Assembly (NCBI RefSeq): GCF_022229005.1
Contig: NZ_JAKKFD010000003.1
Coordinates: 186,001-250,000 of the forward strand
Origin: Micromonospora trifolii
GTDB taxonomy: Bacteria; Actinomycetota; Actinomycetes; Mycobacteriales; Micromonosporaceae
Direction: 5' to 3'
Length of the DNA: 64,000 nt
Shown: piece after piece, positions 7,283 to 16,549 of the stretch
Layout of the letters: each line of letters begins with the position of its first letter
Numbering within the stretch: position 1 is the stretch's first letter
The notes under the pieces: model-generated
Told to the model about the DNA's origin: nothing
Database searches by the model: none
Seen by the model: the letters and a program-made list of their open reading frames with translations, nothing else
Translations under genes and position numbers: made by a program

Positions 7283-9805
7283 TCAGGCCAGTCCGGCGCG
7301 GCGCAGGGCTTCCGCCATCGCGTCGTTGGCCGGCGCCGGTGCGCCCTGCCGCTGCTGCCCGCCGCGGCGACCGCCCTGGCCTTCGCGACCACCCTGCCCG
7401 CCGCCGCGACCGTCCTGCCCGCTGCGACCACCCTGCCCGCCGCCGCGACTGTCCTGCCCGCTGCGACCGCCCTGGCCTTCGCGACCACCCTGCCCGCCGC
7501 CGCGACCGGCCTGGCCTTCGCGACCGCCCTGGCCGCCGCCACGACCCCCCTGCGGCGCGCGCTGCGCCGGGCCGCCACGCCCCTCCTGGTCGGTCCGGCT
7601 ACCACCACCGCCGGCCGTGGGCTCGTCGTCCAGGCGCAGGGTCAGCGAGATCCGCTTGCGGGGTACGTCCACGTCGAGCACCCGGACCTTGACCACGTCG
7701 CCGGACTTCACCACCTCGCGGGGGTCCTTCACGAAGGTCCGGGACATCGCCGAGACGTGCACCAGACCGTCCTGGTGCACCCCGACGTCGACGAACGCGC
7801 CGAACGCGGCCACGTTGGTGACAACGCCCTCCAGCACCATCCCCGGCGTCAGGTCGCTGATCTTCTCCACCCCCTCGACGAAGGTGGCGGTGCGGAACTC
7901 CGGGCGGGGATCCCGGCCCGGCTTCTCCAACTCGGCGAGGATGTCGGTGACGGTGGGGAGGCCGAACCGGTCGTCGACGAAGTCGGTGGCCCGCAGCCCG
8001 CGCAGGATGCCGCTCTTGCCGATCACCGAGCGCAGGTCCTGCCCGGTGGTGGAGAGGATCCGGCGCACCACCGGGTACGCCTCGGGGTGCACGCTGGAGG
8101 AGTCCAGCGGGTCGTCGCCGTCCGGGATGCGCAGGAAGCCGGCGCACTGCTCGAACGCCTTCGGCCCGAGCCGGGCCACCTTCTTCAGCTCGGTACGCGA
8201 GCGGAACGGTCCGTTGGCGTCCCGGTGCAGCACGATGTTCTCGGCCAGACCGGCGCCGATCCCGGAGACCCGGGTCAGCAGCGGCGCGGAGGCGGTGTTG
8301 ACGTCCACCCCGACCGCGTTCACGCAGTCCTCCACCACCGCGTCCAGCGACCGGGACAGCTTCACCTCGGACAGGTCGTGCTGGTACTGGCCGACACCGA
8401 TCGAACGCGGGTCGATCTTGACCAGCTCCGCGAGGGGGTCCTGGAGGCGGCGGGCGATGGAGACCGCGCCGCGTAGCGACACGTCCATCCCGGGCAGCTC
8501 CTGCGAGGCGTACGCGGAGGCGGAGTAGACCGACGCGCCGGCCTCGGAGACCATCACCTTGGTCAGGTTGAGCTGCGGGTGCCGGGCGATCAGATCAGCG
8601 GCGAGCTTGTCGGTCTCGCGGGAGGCGGTGCCGTTGCCGATAGCGATCAGCTCCACCCCGTGCGCCCCGGCCAGCCGGGCGAGGGTCTCCACCGACGCGT
8701 CCCACTGCCGGCGCGGCTCGTGCGGATAGATCGTGTCGGTGGCGAGCACCTTGCCGGTGGCGTCCACCACTGCCACCTTCACACCGGTCCGCAAACCCGG
8801 GTCCAGGCCCATTGTGGGTCGGGTGCCGGCCGGCGCGGCGAGCAGCAGGTCCCGCAGGTTGGTGGCGAAGACCCGGACGGCCTCCTCCTCGGCCGCCTGC
8901 CACAGCCGCATCCGCAGGTCCGCGCCGAGGTGGATGAGGATCCGGGTACGCCACGCCCAGCGGACCGTGTCGGTCAGCCAACGATCGGCCGGACGACCCG
9001 CGTCGGACACCCCGAACCGGCCGGCGATGGCCGCCTCGTAGCGGGTCGGGCCGGTCGGTGCGGCGGCCGCCTCGCCCGCCTCCTCCGACTCCATCGTCAG
9101 GTCGAGCACGCCCTCCTTCTCGCCTCGGAACATCGCCAGGATCCGGTGCGAGGGCAGCTTCGGGTACGGCTCGGAGAAGTCGAAGTAGTCGGCGAACTTG
9201 GCGCCGGCCGCTTCCTGACCCTCGCGTACCCGGGAAACCAGCCGGCCCCGCGACCACATCTGCTCGCGCAGCGTGCCGATCAGGTCGGCGTCCTCCGCGA
9301 AGGTCTCGATGAGGATCGCCCGCGCGCCCTCCAGCGCGGCGGCGGTGTCGGCGACGCCCTTCTCCTCGTCGACGAACCCGGCGGCGGTGGCCCGCGGGTC
9401 CTGTCCCGGATCGGCCAGCAGCGTCTCGGCCAACGGGGCCAACCCGGCCTCGCGGGCGATCTGCGCCCGGGTCCGCCGCTTCGGCTTGTACGGGAGGTAG
9501 ATGTCCTCCAGCCGGGACTTCGAGTCGGCGGCCATGATCTGCGCTTCCAGGGCCTCGTCCAACTTGCCCTGCCCGCGGATCGACTCCAGCACCGCGGCCC
9601 GCCGCTCGTCCAGCTCGCGCAGGTAGCGCAGCCGCTCCTCCAGGGTGCGCAGCTGGGTGTCGTCGAGCAGGCCGGTGGCCTCCTTGCGGTAGCGGGCGAT
9701 GAACGGCACTGTGGCGCCGCCGTCGAGCAGCTCCACGGCCGCCCGCACCTGACGCTCGGCCACGCCGAGCTCGTCGGCGATCCGCTGATGAACAGACTGG
9801 GTCAC
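7283..9805 (-). CDS. tex: Tex-family RNA-binding protein with RG-rich tail
   Basis: An 840-residue Tex/YhgF protein. In order: a helical N-terminal module from [14 protein letters not shown] with the family segment [20 protein letters not shown]; a YqgF RNase-H-like domain ([17 protein letters not shown]); helix-hairpin-helix motifs ([32 protein letters not shown]); and an S1 domain at about 653-725. Tex proteins bind RNA and polymerase and influence transcription. The last 115 residues are a low-complexity tail of GGQGGR/GREGQ repeats, ending [15 protein letters not shown]. The GTG start at 9805 follows AAGGCGG. It is divergent from the dGTPase gene. Confidence 0.93.
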   Translation of the reverse strand: MTQSVHQRIADELGVAERQVRAAVELLDGGATVPFIARYRKEATGLLDDTQLRTLEERLRYLRELDERRAAVLESIRGQGKLDEALEAQIMAADSKSRLEDIYLPYKPKRRTRAQIAREAGLAPLAETLLADPGQDPRATAAGFVDEEKGVADTAAALEGARAILIETFAEDADLIGTLREQMWSRGRLVSRVREGQEAAGAKFADYFDFSEPYPKLPSHRILAMFRGEKEGVLDLTMESEEAGEAAAAPTGPTRYEAAIAGRFGVSDAGRPADRWLTDTVRWAWRTRILIHLGADLRMRLWQAAEEEAVRVFATNLRDLLLAAPAGTRPTMGLDPGLRTGVKVAVVDATGKVLATDTIYPHEPRRQWDASVETLARLAGAHGVELIAIGNGTASRETDKLAADLIARHPQLNLTKVMVSEAGASVYSASAYASQELPGMDVSLRGAVSIARRLQDPLAELVKIDPRSIGVGQYQHDLSEVKLSRSLDAVVEDCVNAVGVDVNTASAPLLTRVSGIGAGLAENIVLHRDANGPFRSRTELKKVARLGPKAFEQCAGFLRIPDGDDPLDSSSVHPEAYPVVRRILSTTGQDLRSVIGKSGILRGLRATDFVDDRFGLPTVTDILAELEKPGRDPRPEFRTATFVEGVEKISDLTPGMVLEGVVTNVAAFGAFVDVGVHQDGLVHVSAMSRTFVKDPREVVKSGDVVKVRVLDVDVPRKRISLTLRLDDEPTAGGGGSRTDQEGRGGPAQRAPQGGRGGGQGGREGQAGRGGGQGGREGQGGRSGQDSRGGGQGGRSGQDGRGGGQGGREGQGGRRGGQQRQGAPAPANDAMAEALRRAGLA

Positions 9806-9946
9806 GATCTCGATCCGCCTTCGGGAGTGGGTACGCCTGCATTCTGCCGGGCCGGCCGGGGCGCTGTCGCCGCGCCCGGCCGGAGCGGAGGACCGAACCA
9901 CCGGGCCGGGCCGGGGTGACCGGCGGCGGTCCCGTCGGGCCTGCGC

Positions 9947-9952
9947 TAGCGT
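9947..9952 (+). promoter_or_regulatory. -10 box of a probable leaderless promoter for the dGTPase gene
   Basis: TAGCGT lies seven bases before the ATG at 9960 and there is no ribosome-binding site in between. The same hexamer at the same spacing precedes sdhC. Confidence 0.55.
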
Positions 9953-9959
9953 TGCGATC

Positions 9960-11471
9960 ATGGAATCTGCTGCGGAGCCGCGCGCCCGGCGGCTCTTCGG
10001 CGGCAGCGCCCGGGCCCTCGGCGACCTCACGGCCAACCCGTTCCGCGCCGACCGGGACCGGATCGTCGGCTCGCCGTTCTTCGCCCGCCTCGGCGGCGTC
10101 ACCCAGGTGATCAGTCCGGTCGGCTCCGGGCTGCTGGTGCACAACCGGCTCACCCACAGCCTCAAGGTCGCCCAGGTGGCCCGGGCGGTCGCCGAGCGGT
10201 TGGGCGCCGACGAACGGTGGCGTGACCTGCTGGACAAGCTTGGCGGCTGCGACGCCGACGTGGTGGAGGCGGCGGCACTCGCCCACGACCTCGGCCACCC
10301 ACCGTTCGGGCACCTGGGGGAGCGGGTGCTGGACCGGCTGGCCCGCCAGCGCCTCGGCCTCTCCGACGGTTTCGAGGGCAACGCGCAGTCGTACCGGATC
10401 GTCACCAGCACCGAGATCCGCGGCGCGGCCACCACCGGGCTGGACCTGACCGCGGCGGTCCGCGCGGCCATGCTGAAGTACCCGTGGACCCGCCTGGACC
10501 ACCCCGACCCGCACCCGCGCACCATGGACCCGCCGCCGCGCGGCGCCACCCCGCCGCCGGACGACCCGGAGAGCGGCTCGTCGAAGTTCGGCGCGTACCG
10601 GACCGAGCTGGACGACCTGCGGCAGGCCCGGGCACCGTTCGCCGGTCGCATCCCGGACTGGCAGCAGACAGTCGAGGCGTCCGTGATGGACACCGCCGAC
10701 GACATCGCGTACGCCATCCACGACGTGGAGGACTTCTACCGGGTCGGGGTGCTCCAACAGGGTTCGGTCTCCGCGGAGTTGATGGCCTGGCAGCGCGAGA
10801 GCGGGCAGCTGCGGGCGATCACCGACGCGGCGCTGGCCACCGCGGCCCGGCGGCCCGGGGCGGCGATCGAGCGGCTACGCCGGCAACTGCACCGCAAGGA
10901 CGCCTGGATCGCCGACGACGACGCGTTCGCCGCCGCCGTCGAACACGTCCGCGAGGAGTTGGTGGACGGGCTGCTCGCGATGCCGTTCGACGGCTCGATC
11001 GAGGCCGAGCAGTACGTGGCCCGGTTCTCCGCCCGCTGGTCCACCCGCTTCGTCGAGGCGATCACGGTCACCGAGCAGCCGTCGGTGCGCTCCGGGCACG
11101 TGCTGCTGGGCTGCGCGCAGTGGCACGAGGTGCAGGTGCTCAAGTTCGTCCACCACCGGTTCGTGCTGGCCCGCCCGGACCTCGCCCTGCACCAGCGCGG
11201 CCAGGCCCGGCTGCTGGGCACCCTGGTCGAGGCGCTCTGGGAGTGGCTGCTCGACCCGGAGGAGGAGTCCCGGCTGCCCCGCCGGCTGCACGACCTGGTC
11301 GAGCTGGCCGAGGCGGAGCTGCACCCGCGTACCCCGGACCGGATCGGTCGCGCCCGGGGCCGAGCCATCGTGGACTTCGTCGCGCAGCTCACCGACGGCC
11401 AGGCGGTGGCCATGCTGGACGCGCTCTCCGGCCGGTCCGGCGCGCTCTGGACCGACGCGTTCGTGCTCTGA
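9960..11471 (+). CDS. dgt: deoxyguanosinetriphosphate triphosphohydrolase-like HD protein
   Basis: A 503-residue HD-superfamily protein of the dGTPase-like type. It contains [20 protein letters not shown] (metal-binding His), the HD motif [14 protein letters not shown] (H109-D110) and EGNAQSYRI, all dGTPase signatures. Members hydrolyse dNTPs to deoxynucleoside and triphosphate. A later [18 protein letters not shown] segment supplies the fourth metal ligand of the family. The ATG at 9960 has no ribosome-binding site but a TAGCGT box seven bases upstream, suggesting a leaderless transcript. It is monocistronic, between divergent tex and a convergent MBL gene. Confidence 0.9.
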   Translation: MESAAEPRARRLFGGSARALGDLTANPFRADRDRIVGSPFFARLGGVTQVISPVGSGLLVHNRLTHSLKVAQVARAVAERLGADERWRDLLDKLGGCDADVVEAAALAHDLGHPPFGHLGERVLDRLARQRLGLSDGFEGNAQSYRIVTSTEIRGAATTGLDLTAAVRAAMLKYPWTRLDHPDPHPRTMDPPPRGATPPPDDPESGSSKFGAYRTELDDLRQARAPFAGRIPDWQQTVEASVMDTADDIAYAIHDVEDFYRVGVLQQGSVSAELMAWQRESGQLRAITDAALATAARRPGAAIERLRRQLHRKDAWIADDDAFAAAVEHVREELVDGLLAMPFDGSIEAEQYVARFSARWSTRFVEAITVTEQPSVRSGHVLLGCAQWHEVQVLKFVHHRFVLARPDLALHQRGQARLLGTLVEALWEWLLDPEEESRLPRRLHDLVELAEAELHPRTPDRIGRARGRAIVDFVAQLTDGQAVAMLDALSGRSGALWTDAFVL

Positions 11472-11511
11472 CCCGGCCCACCTCTGACCCGCCGTCGGGC
11501 GACGGCCTGAC

Positions 11512-12672
11512 TCAGGCGACTGCCTGCCACCAGCCGTCGACGGCGGGCGGCTCGTCGACCACCACCCGCTCGCCCGGCCGGGGCACCGCGAGCCGCACGT
11601 CGCGGGCCTTCGCCTCGGCCCACAGCCGGTCGACCGGCTCGGACCAGTCGTGCAGGGCCAGGTTGAACGTCGCCCAGTGCACCGGCAGGAACAGTCCGCC
11701 GCGCAGGTCGAGGTGGGCGCTGACCGCCTCCTCGGGGAACATGTGGATCGTCGGCCAGGCCCTGTCGTACGCGCCGATCTGCATCAGCGTCACGTCGAAC
11801 GGCCCGTGCTCGGCGCCGATCTCCGCGTACCCGTCGAAGTAGCCGGAGTCGCCGGTGTAGAAGACCTTGCGGCGCGCCCCGGCCACCACCCACGAGCTCC
11901 AGAGCGTGCCGTCGCGGCGCAGCCCGCGTCCGGAGAAGTGCTGAGCGGCGGTGGCGGTGATCTCCAGGCCGGCCACCTGGTGCGACTCGGACCAGTCCAG
12001 TTCGATGATCCGTTCGGCGGGTACGCCCCAGCGGTCCAGGTGCGCGCCCACGCCGAGCGGCACCAAAAACGGCGCGGACTGCCCGGCGAGCAGCGCCCGC
12101 ACGGTGGCCATGTCGAGGTGGTCGTAGTGGTCGTGCGAGATCAGGATGGCGTCCAGCGGGGGCAGCTCGTCGATGCCGACCGGTGGCTCGTGCAGCCGGC
12201 GCGGGCCGACCAGACCCGACGGGGAGCACCTGTCGCTCCAGACCGGGTCGAGCAGCACCCGCCGACCCTCGATCTCGATCAGGGTCGAGGCGTGGCCGTA
12301 CCAGACGATGTTCAGCTCGTCGGTGGCCGTTGGCCCCCCGTCGGGCCCGGGCGGCGTGGAGGCGCTGGGACGCAGCAGCGGCACGGGCGCCGTGGGTCGC
12401 CGCTTCTGCTTGCCGAAGATCAGCTCGCGGACCAGGTTGCGCCCCGGCTCGGCGATCATCGTGCGGGTGCCGGCCCGGTTGTGGAAGGTGCCCTCGCGAA
12501 ACTGCGGCGAGCGGGCTGCCCGTTCGGCCCGCGCCCCGCTGAGCCGGCCGCCCAGCGCCGCCGGCACATCCCGGGCGACCCAGGCCAGGCCAGCCAGCGC
12601 GGCCAGGCCGGCGGCGCCCCGCATCCGCCGCCCGAGCGACCGTTCGACGTCCGTGTTCTGCGCTCGTGCCAT
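11512..12672 (-). CDS. MBL-fold metal-dependent hydrolase (NAPE-PLD/UlaG-like)
   Basis: A 386-residue metallo-beta-lactamase-fold protein. The metal motif HDHYDH is at residues 180-185, preceded by WYGHASTLIEIEG and followed by GDSGYFDGYAEIG and HWATFNLALHDWSEP, the pattern of the NAPE-PLD/RomA/UlaG group acting on phosphodiesters or lactones. Residues 17-44 are moderately hydrophobic (AALAALAG), which could be a weak membrane anchor. The ATG at 12672 is preceded by GGAGGG. The physiological substrate cannot be deduced. Confidence 0.85.
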   Translation of the reverse strand: MARAQNTDVERSLGRRMRGAAGLAALAGLAWVARDVPAALGGRLSGARAERAARSPQFREGTFHNRAGTRTMIAEPGRNLVRELIFGKQKRRPTAPVPLLRPSASTPPGPDGGPTATDELNIVWYGHASTLIEIEGRRVLLDPVWSDRCSPSGLVGPRRLHEPPVGIDELPPLDAILISHDHYDHLDMATVRALLAGQSAPFLVPLGVGAHLDRWGVPAERIIELDWSESHQVAGLEITATAAQHFSGRGLRRDGTLWSSWVVAGARRKVFYTGDSGYFDGYAEIGAEHGPFDVTLMQIGAYDRAWPTIHMFPEEAVSAHLDLRGGLFLPVHWATFNLALHDWSEPVDRLWAEAKARDVRLAVPRPGERVVVDEPPAVDGWWQAVA

Positions 12673-12796
12673 TGCCGTCCCTCCGACGTGTCCGCCCTAC
12701 ACGGTAGTCACCCGGACCGACCCGTGCCTCGGTGGTCGCCACGCCGGGTCGGTCGCCGGCAGCGGCGACCGACCCGGGAGGGAGTTTCGGGGTGCC

Positions 12797-13801
12797 CTAG
12801 CCGCCGTTGCTGGGACGTCGGGCGGTGATCCGGAACGTCTTGCCCACGCCCGCGATCCGATCCACAGCGGCCAGGAACTTCGGGCCCATGGCGGCCCGGG
12901 CCTGCACCGCCGGGTGGGTCGCGCCGAAGTCCTCCGGGTTGGCCTGCCCGTCGGCGAAGAGGGCGTAGGTGAGCACCGCCGCGCCGGAGCGGTCGAAGAT
13001 CACACCGGCCTCGTGCCGGGCGTCACCGAACCAGCCGGCCTTGGTGGCGATCCGGGCCCGCTCGTCGGAGGACATGGTGCGCCGGATGCCGTCGGTGAAC
13101 GCCACCGGGGAGCGCAGGATGCCCAACAGGTACGTCGTCGAGGCGGGGGAGAGCAGCGTGCCAGCGACCAGGGCGCGCAGCAGGTCGTGCGTCTCCCGGG
13201 GGGTGCTGGTGCCGAGGAAGAACCGGTTCGGGTTGGCCACCGGCTGAACCTGGGTGTTCGGGAAGCCCTTGGCGACCAGGATGGAGTTGATCTCGGCCGC
13301 CGGGGCGACCAGCCCGCACAGCCGTACCGCCGTGTCGTCCGAGACGGTCAGCAGGTTGGCCAGCACGTGCCCGATGGTCACCAGGCTCGGGTACGCGCCG
13401 TCCAGGCTGAAGATGCCGTCGCCGCCCGGTACGACGATCGCGGCGCTCACCTCGACCTGCTGGTCCAGGGTGAGCAGCCCCCGGTCGACCTTGTCGAGCA
13501 CCGCCGTCGCGACGGCGATCTTGTTGACGCTGTACGCCTCGATCCGCTGGTCCGCGTCAGCCTCCACCGCTACCACCGGCGCACCGGCCGGGTCGGCGAC
13601 GCTGACGTACGCCTGCCAGTTGCCGCCGGCCGCAGCGCTGTGCTTGGTGAAGACGGAGGCGACCCGACGGGCGGCCCGAGCGGGAGTGGTCGGCGACGCC
13701 TCGGTGGTCTCGGCGGCGCTCGCCGTGCCGGCGGCGCCCAGCACCGTACCGGCGGTGGCCACAGTGCCCAGTCCGAGTGCCGTCCTGCGGTTCAGTCGCA
13801 T
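12797..13801 (-). CDS. Tat-exported serine hydrolase, class A beta-lactamase fold
   Basis: A 334-residue protein with a twin-arginine signal (MRLNRRTALGLG, cleavage near TASA-A at 29-30). The mature part has penicillin-recognising-enzyme motifs: S91-V-N-K94 (SxxK), S154-D-D156 in the SDN position, and K254-A-G256 in the KTG position. These place it with class A beta-lactamase-like serine hydrolases, either a beta-lactamase or a peptidoglycan-active relative. The SDD and KAG deviations make true beta-lactamase activity uncertain. The ATG at 13801 has GGGGAG about ten bases upstream. The 112-base upstream gap holds two tandem TCCGAACAG-like 10-mers (about 13888-13907). Confidence 0.83.
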   Translation of the reverse strand: MRLNRRTALGLGTVATAGTVLGAAGTASAAETTEASPTTPARAARRVASVFTKHSAAAGGNWQAYVSVADPAGAPVVAVEADADQRIEAYSVNKIAVATAVLDKVDRGLLTLDQQVEVSAAIVVPGGDGIFSLDGAYPSLVTIGHVLANLLTVSDDTAVRLCGLVAPAAEINSILVAKGFPNTQVQPVANPNRFFLGTSTPRETHDLLRALVAGTLLSPASTTYLLGILRSPVAFTDGIRRTMSSDERARIATKAGWFGDARHEAGVIFDRSGAAVLTYALFADGQANPEDFGATHPAVQARAAMGPKFLAAVDRIAGVGKTFRITARRPSNGG

Positions 13802-13913
13802 GGTCAATCGTCTCCCCGATCGTGGTGTGCCTGAGCGCTTGCTGGCCCACCACCCTAGGCGAGTTGATCGACGCACGATGCCCCCGAGTTTGTCCCGAAC
13901 AGTTCCGAACAGG

Positions 13914-14834
13914 TCAGTCGAACCGTCGGCGCAGCGCGGCCCCGACCGGTCCGAACAGGAGTTTCCGCAGGTCGGGAACGTGACCGCCGCGTACCGCCTC
14001 GCCGGACGGGTTCGCGGCGAAGACCGAGCCGTCGTGCGCGGCGACTGACCGTCCACTCAGTCCCACCGCCCGCATCAACGGCCCGACGAGGACGTCGTAG
14101 ACCCCCGGCAGCACTGTGAAGCCGGCCCGCAGCACCACGTTGAGCCGACCCACCGACACCTCCCGGTGGGGCCGGTCCACACAGTTCACGATGGCCCGGG
14201 CCACCCGCTGCGGGCCGGCGACCGGCGGCGGAGGTCGCCCGATCCGGCCCAGATAGTTGGCTGCCTGCTGGTACACGGGAGTGTCCACGCTGCCCGGGTT
14301 GACCAGGCACAGCCGGATCGCCGGGCTGTCGCGCAACTCCTGCTGCACCGTCCGGACCAGACCCTGCAACCCCCACTTGCTCGCCACGTACGCGCTCATG
14401 TACGGAGCGGTGATGTGCCCGAGCACCGAACCGGTGAGGATCACCGTGCCGGCCCCGTTGGCCCGGAAGTGCCGCAGCGCCACCCGCAACGAGCCGGCGG
14501 CGCCGAGCAGATCGGTCCGGACCACCTGGTCGAAGACCCGTTCCGGCAGCTCGTCGAAGCGACCGTAGGCCATCACCGCCGCCGTGTGCACCCACACGTC
14601 GATGCGGCCGAAGCGGTCGATCGCGGCACCCGCGAGCGCGTCCAGTGCGTCCGGCTCGGTCACGTCGGTCGGCACGGTCAGTACGTCGACGTCGGCGCAC
14701 TCCGCGCGTACCTCGGCCAGGGTCGTGGTGGCGCGAGCGGCGAGGACCAGGCGGTCGCCGCGCTCGGCGAACGCCCGGGCCGTCGCCCGGCCGATCCCGC
14801 TGCTCGCGCCAACGATCACGACCACCCGGCTCAC
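13914..14834 (-). CDS. SDR family oxidoreductase
   Basis: A 306-residue classical SDR with GASSGIG (9-15), the NAG-equivalent segment HTAAV, catalytic Ser136 and Y149-V-A-S-K153. A C-terminal extension of about 60 residues ends in basic KLLFGPVGAALRRRFD. It probably reduces or oxidises a carbonyl/alcohol with NAD(P); the substrate is unknown. The GTG at 14834 overlaps the stop of the second micro-ORF by four bases (GTGA) and has no ribosome-binding site of its own, so translation appears coupled through the micro-ORFs to the upstream alcohol dehydrogenase. Confidence 0.87.
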   Translation of the reverse strand: MSRVVVIVGASSGIGRATARAFAERGDRLVLAARATTTLAEVRAECADVDVLTVPTDVTEPDALDALAGAAIDRFGRIDVWVHTAAVMAYGRFDELPERVFDQVVRTDLLGAAGSLRVALRHFRANGAGTVILTGSVLGHITAPYMSAYVASKWGLQGLVRTVQQELRDSPAIRLCLVNPGSVDTPVYQQAANYLGRIGRPPPPVAGPQRVARAIVNCVDRPHREVSVGRLNVVLRAGFTVLPGVYDVLVGPLMRAVGLSGRSVAAHDGSVFAANPSGEAVRGGHVPDLRKLLFGPVGAALRRRFD

Positions 14835-14893
14835 GGCACCGGCTGCAATCGTGACTGCGGGGCTCGCAACCCCGGCTCACTCCTCGCACTCAT
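14831..14893 (-). CDS. micro-ORF 2 (20 aa), coupled to the SDR gene
   Basis: ATG at 14893 to TGA at 14831; the product begins MSARSEPGLRAPQSRLQ and ends PVP. Its start overlaps the stop of micro-ORF 1 by ATGA, and its stop overlaps the SDR start by GTGA. It is the second copy of a 53-base perfect repeat. No ribosome-binding site precedes it. It may serve only to carry ribosomes from one gene to the next, or the peptide itself may matter; it could also be chance. Confidence 0.4.
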   Translation of the reverse strand: MSARSEPGLRAPQSRLQPVP

Positions 14894-14955
14894 GGTGCCC
14901 GTTGCAATCGTGACTGCGGGGCTCGCAACCCCGGCTCACTCCTCGCACTCATGGT
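14844..14955. repeat. tandem repeat, two identical 53-base copies with 59-base period
   Basis: Copies at 14844-14896 and 14903-14955 are identical over 53 bases and are separated by six. On the minus strand each holds a stem-loop CGGGG-TTGCGAG-CCCCG. The 59-base period equals one 63-base micro-ORF minus a four-base ATGA overlap, so each repeat unit is one micro-ORF. The distal copy includes the alcohol dehydrogenase stop codon. Confidence 0.95.
14890..14952 (-). CDS. micro-ORF 1 (20 aa), coupled to the alcohol dehydrogenase gene
   Basis: ATG at 14952 overlaps the alcohol dehydrogenase TGA (ATGA); the product begins MSARSEPGLRAPQSRLQ and ends RAP, differing from micro-ORF 2 only in the last three residues. 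Its own TGA at 14890 overlaps the next ATG. The arrangement dehydrogenase, micro-ORF, micro-ORF, SDR with four-base overlaps throughout suggests termination-reinitiation. Expression is not shown by the sequence. Confidence 0.4.
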   Translation of the reverse strand: MSARSEPGLRAPQSRLQRAP

Positions 14956-16133
14956 TCGAGGACGACCTTGATGCAGCCGTCCTCCTTCTTCTGGAACATC
15001 TCGTACGCCTGCGGTGCACGGGCCAGCGGCAACCGGTGGGTACGCAGGTCCTCCACGCCCAGCGGGTCGTCGTCGCCGGAGAGCAGCGGCAGGATCTCGT
15101 CGGTCCACCGGCGCACGTGACACTGCCCCATCCGCAGCTGGATGCCACGGTCGAACATCTCCATCAACGGCATCGGGTCCGCCTCGCCGCCGTACACCCC
15201 GGAGAGCGACACGGTGCCGCCGCGGCGAACCCCCTTGAGCGCGGCGTGCAGGACTGACAGCCGGTCCACGCCCGCCCGGTCGGTCATCGTCTGGGCCAGC
15301 TTGTCCGGCAGCAACCCGGCGGCGGTCTGGGCCAACTTCCCCGCTGGCGAACCGTGCGCCTCCATCCCGACCGCGTCGATCACCGCGTCCGGGCCGCGCC
15401 CGTCGACCAGGTCGATCAAGGCGCCCGGCACGTCGGACAGCTGGCTCACGTCGAGCACCTCGATGCCGTGCCGGCGGGCCAGCTCCAGCCGCTCGGGCAC
15501 CAGGTCCAGCCCGATCACCCGGCCGGCGCCGAGGTGGCGGCCGATCCGCGCGCAGAACTGCCCGACCGGACCCAGGCCGAAGACGGCCAGGGTGCCGCCT
15601 CGCGGGGTGTCCGCGTACTTCACCGCCTGCCAGGCGGTGGGCAGAATGTCGGACAGGTAGAGGTAACGCTCGTCCGCTCCGGTCTGCGGGATCTTGATCG
15701 GCCCGAAGTGGGCCTGCGGGACGCGCAGGTACTCGGCCTGCCCGCCCGGCACCGACCCGTAGAGCGAGGTGTAGCCGAACAGGGACGCGCCCTTGCCCTC
15801 GCTGGTGACCTGGGTGGTCTCGCACTGCGCGTACAGCTGGCGCTGACACATCCAGCAACTGCCGCAGGCGATGTTGAACGGCACCACCACCCGGTCGCCC
15901 GGCTTGAGCCCGGTCACCTCCGACCCGACCTCCTCGACGATGCCCATCGGCTCGTGACCCAGGACGTCACCCGGCTTCAGGTACGGCCCGAGCACCTCGT
16001 ACAGGTGCAGGTCGGAACCGCAGATCGCGGTCGAGGTGATCTTCACGATCGCGTCGGTCGGCTCCTCGATGCGAGGGTCCGGAACCTCCTCGACCCGTAC
16101 GTCTCGCTTGCCCTGCCAGGTGAGCGCCTTCAT
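14949..16133 (-). CDS. zinc-dependent alcohol dehydrogenase (glutathione-independent formaldehyde dehydrogenase-like)
   Basis: A 394-residue medium-chain dehydrogenase. Catalytic zinc ligands are Cys38 and His60-Glu61; structural zinc cysteines are C90, C93, C96 and C104. The NAD-binding motif is FGLGPVGQF. The insert before the coenzyme domain (VTSEGKGASLFGYTSLYG...GGQAEYLRVP) is typical of the glutathione-independent formaldehyde dehydrogenase branch. The ATG at 16133 (MKAL) is preferred over 16142 because GAGAAGGG then has a nine-base spacing. The stop at 14949 overlaps micro-ORF 1. The downstream SDR is probably expressed with it. Confidence 0.88.
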   Translation of the reverse strand: MKALTWQGKRDVRVEEVPDPRIEEPTDAIVKITSTAICGSDLHLYEVLGPYLKPGDVLGHEPMGIVEEVGSEVTGLKPGDRVVVPFNIACGSCWMCQRQLYAQCETTQVTSEGKGASLFGYTSLYGSVPGGQAEYLRVPQAHFGPIKIPQTGADERYLYLSDILPTAWQAVKYADTPRGGTLAVFGLGPVGQFCARIGRHLGAGRVIGLDLVPERLELARRHGIEVLDVSQLSDVPGALIDLVDGRGPDAVIDAVGMEAHGSPAGKLAQTAAGLLPDKLAQTMTDRAGVDRLSVLHAALKGVRRGGTVSLSGVYGGEADPMPLMEMFDRGIQLRMGQCHVRRWTDEILPLLSGDDDPLGVEDLRTHRLPLARAPQAYEMFQKKEDGCIKVVLEP

Positions 16134-16242
16134 GTCCCTCATCCCTTCTCACTGCCGTCTCGGAAGACTGCTACCCGGGCATGGGCACTTGAACCGGCCG
16201 CTCGACCCCCGGCCTCCGGCCCATCTGGGCCGAGATCGAGTT

Positions 16243-16317
16243 GATCCACTCGGGTTCCTTGAAGTCGCGGTGTCCGAGGCCCGTCAAAGGGCCGACTTCC
16301 TGAAACGCGAGTGGATC
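16243..16317. repeat. inverted repeat, type B hairpin (copy 1)
   Basis: Arms 16243-16267 and 16293-16317 pair at 21 of 25 positions. The left arm reads GATCCACTCGGGTTCCTTGA and continues AGTCG. A close relative is at 41616-41692. It lies between two minus-strand genes, downstream of sdhB. Confidence 0.8.
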
Positions 16318-16464
16318 ATGGGATGTGGGTCAGGCGGGGCGCGACGCGTGAGGCGAGGGGTCGGGGCTGGGGCGACCATCCCCGGCGCAGGGATCAGGCC
16401 TGACCGCCCGGAGCCGGGGACTGTCGTCCCAGCCCTCACCGCAAGCAGAGACCAGCACAACCAA

Positions 16465-16493
16465 AGCCCGGAGCCCGGAGCCCGGAGCCCGGG
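16465..16493. repeat. heptamer microsatellite
   Basis: Four tandem copies of AGCCCGG in the gap downstream of sdhB, next to the terminator. Confidence 0.85.
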
Positions 16494-16500
16494 AAAGCCA

Positions 16501-16536
16501 GACCGCCGTACCCCCGGAAAGCGGGATACGGCGGTC
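16501..16536 (-). terminator. terminator hairpin of sdhCAB
   Basis: A perfect 10-base stem, GACCGCCGTA (16501-16510) with TACGGCGGTC (16527-16536), plus inner G-C pairs, begins 13 bases after the sdhB stop. There is no U-tract, as usual in high-GC actinomycetes. Confidence 0.7.
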
Positions 16537-16549
16537 GGTGCGGCGGACC

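Larger units (their letters stand above)
16134..16549. other. 416-base intergenic region between sdhB and the alcohol dehydrogenase
   Basis: No supported gene. It holds the hairpin repeat at 16243-16317, a heptamer microsatellite (AGCCCGG, four copies from 16465) and the sdh terminator hairpin at 16501-16536. Confidence 0.8.

Noticed and set aside
11491..11506. Terminator hairpin GCCGTCG/CGACGGC between dgt and the MBL gene
   Set aside because: The loop is only two bases and the stem seven; too weak to call.
12797..13801. True class A beta-lactamase resistance gene
   Set aside because: SDD and KAG replace the usual SDN and KTG motifs, so only the fold is claimed.
14949..16142. ADH start at 16142 giving MRDMKAL
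   Set aside because: The ribosome-binding site would directly abut that codon; 16133 has normal spacing and matches the family N-terminus.
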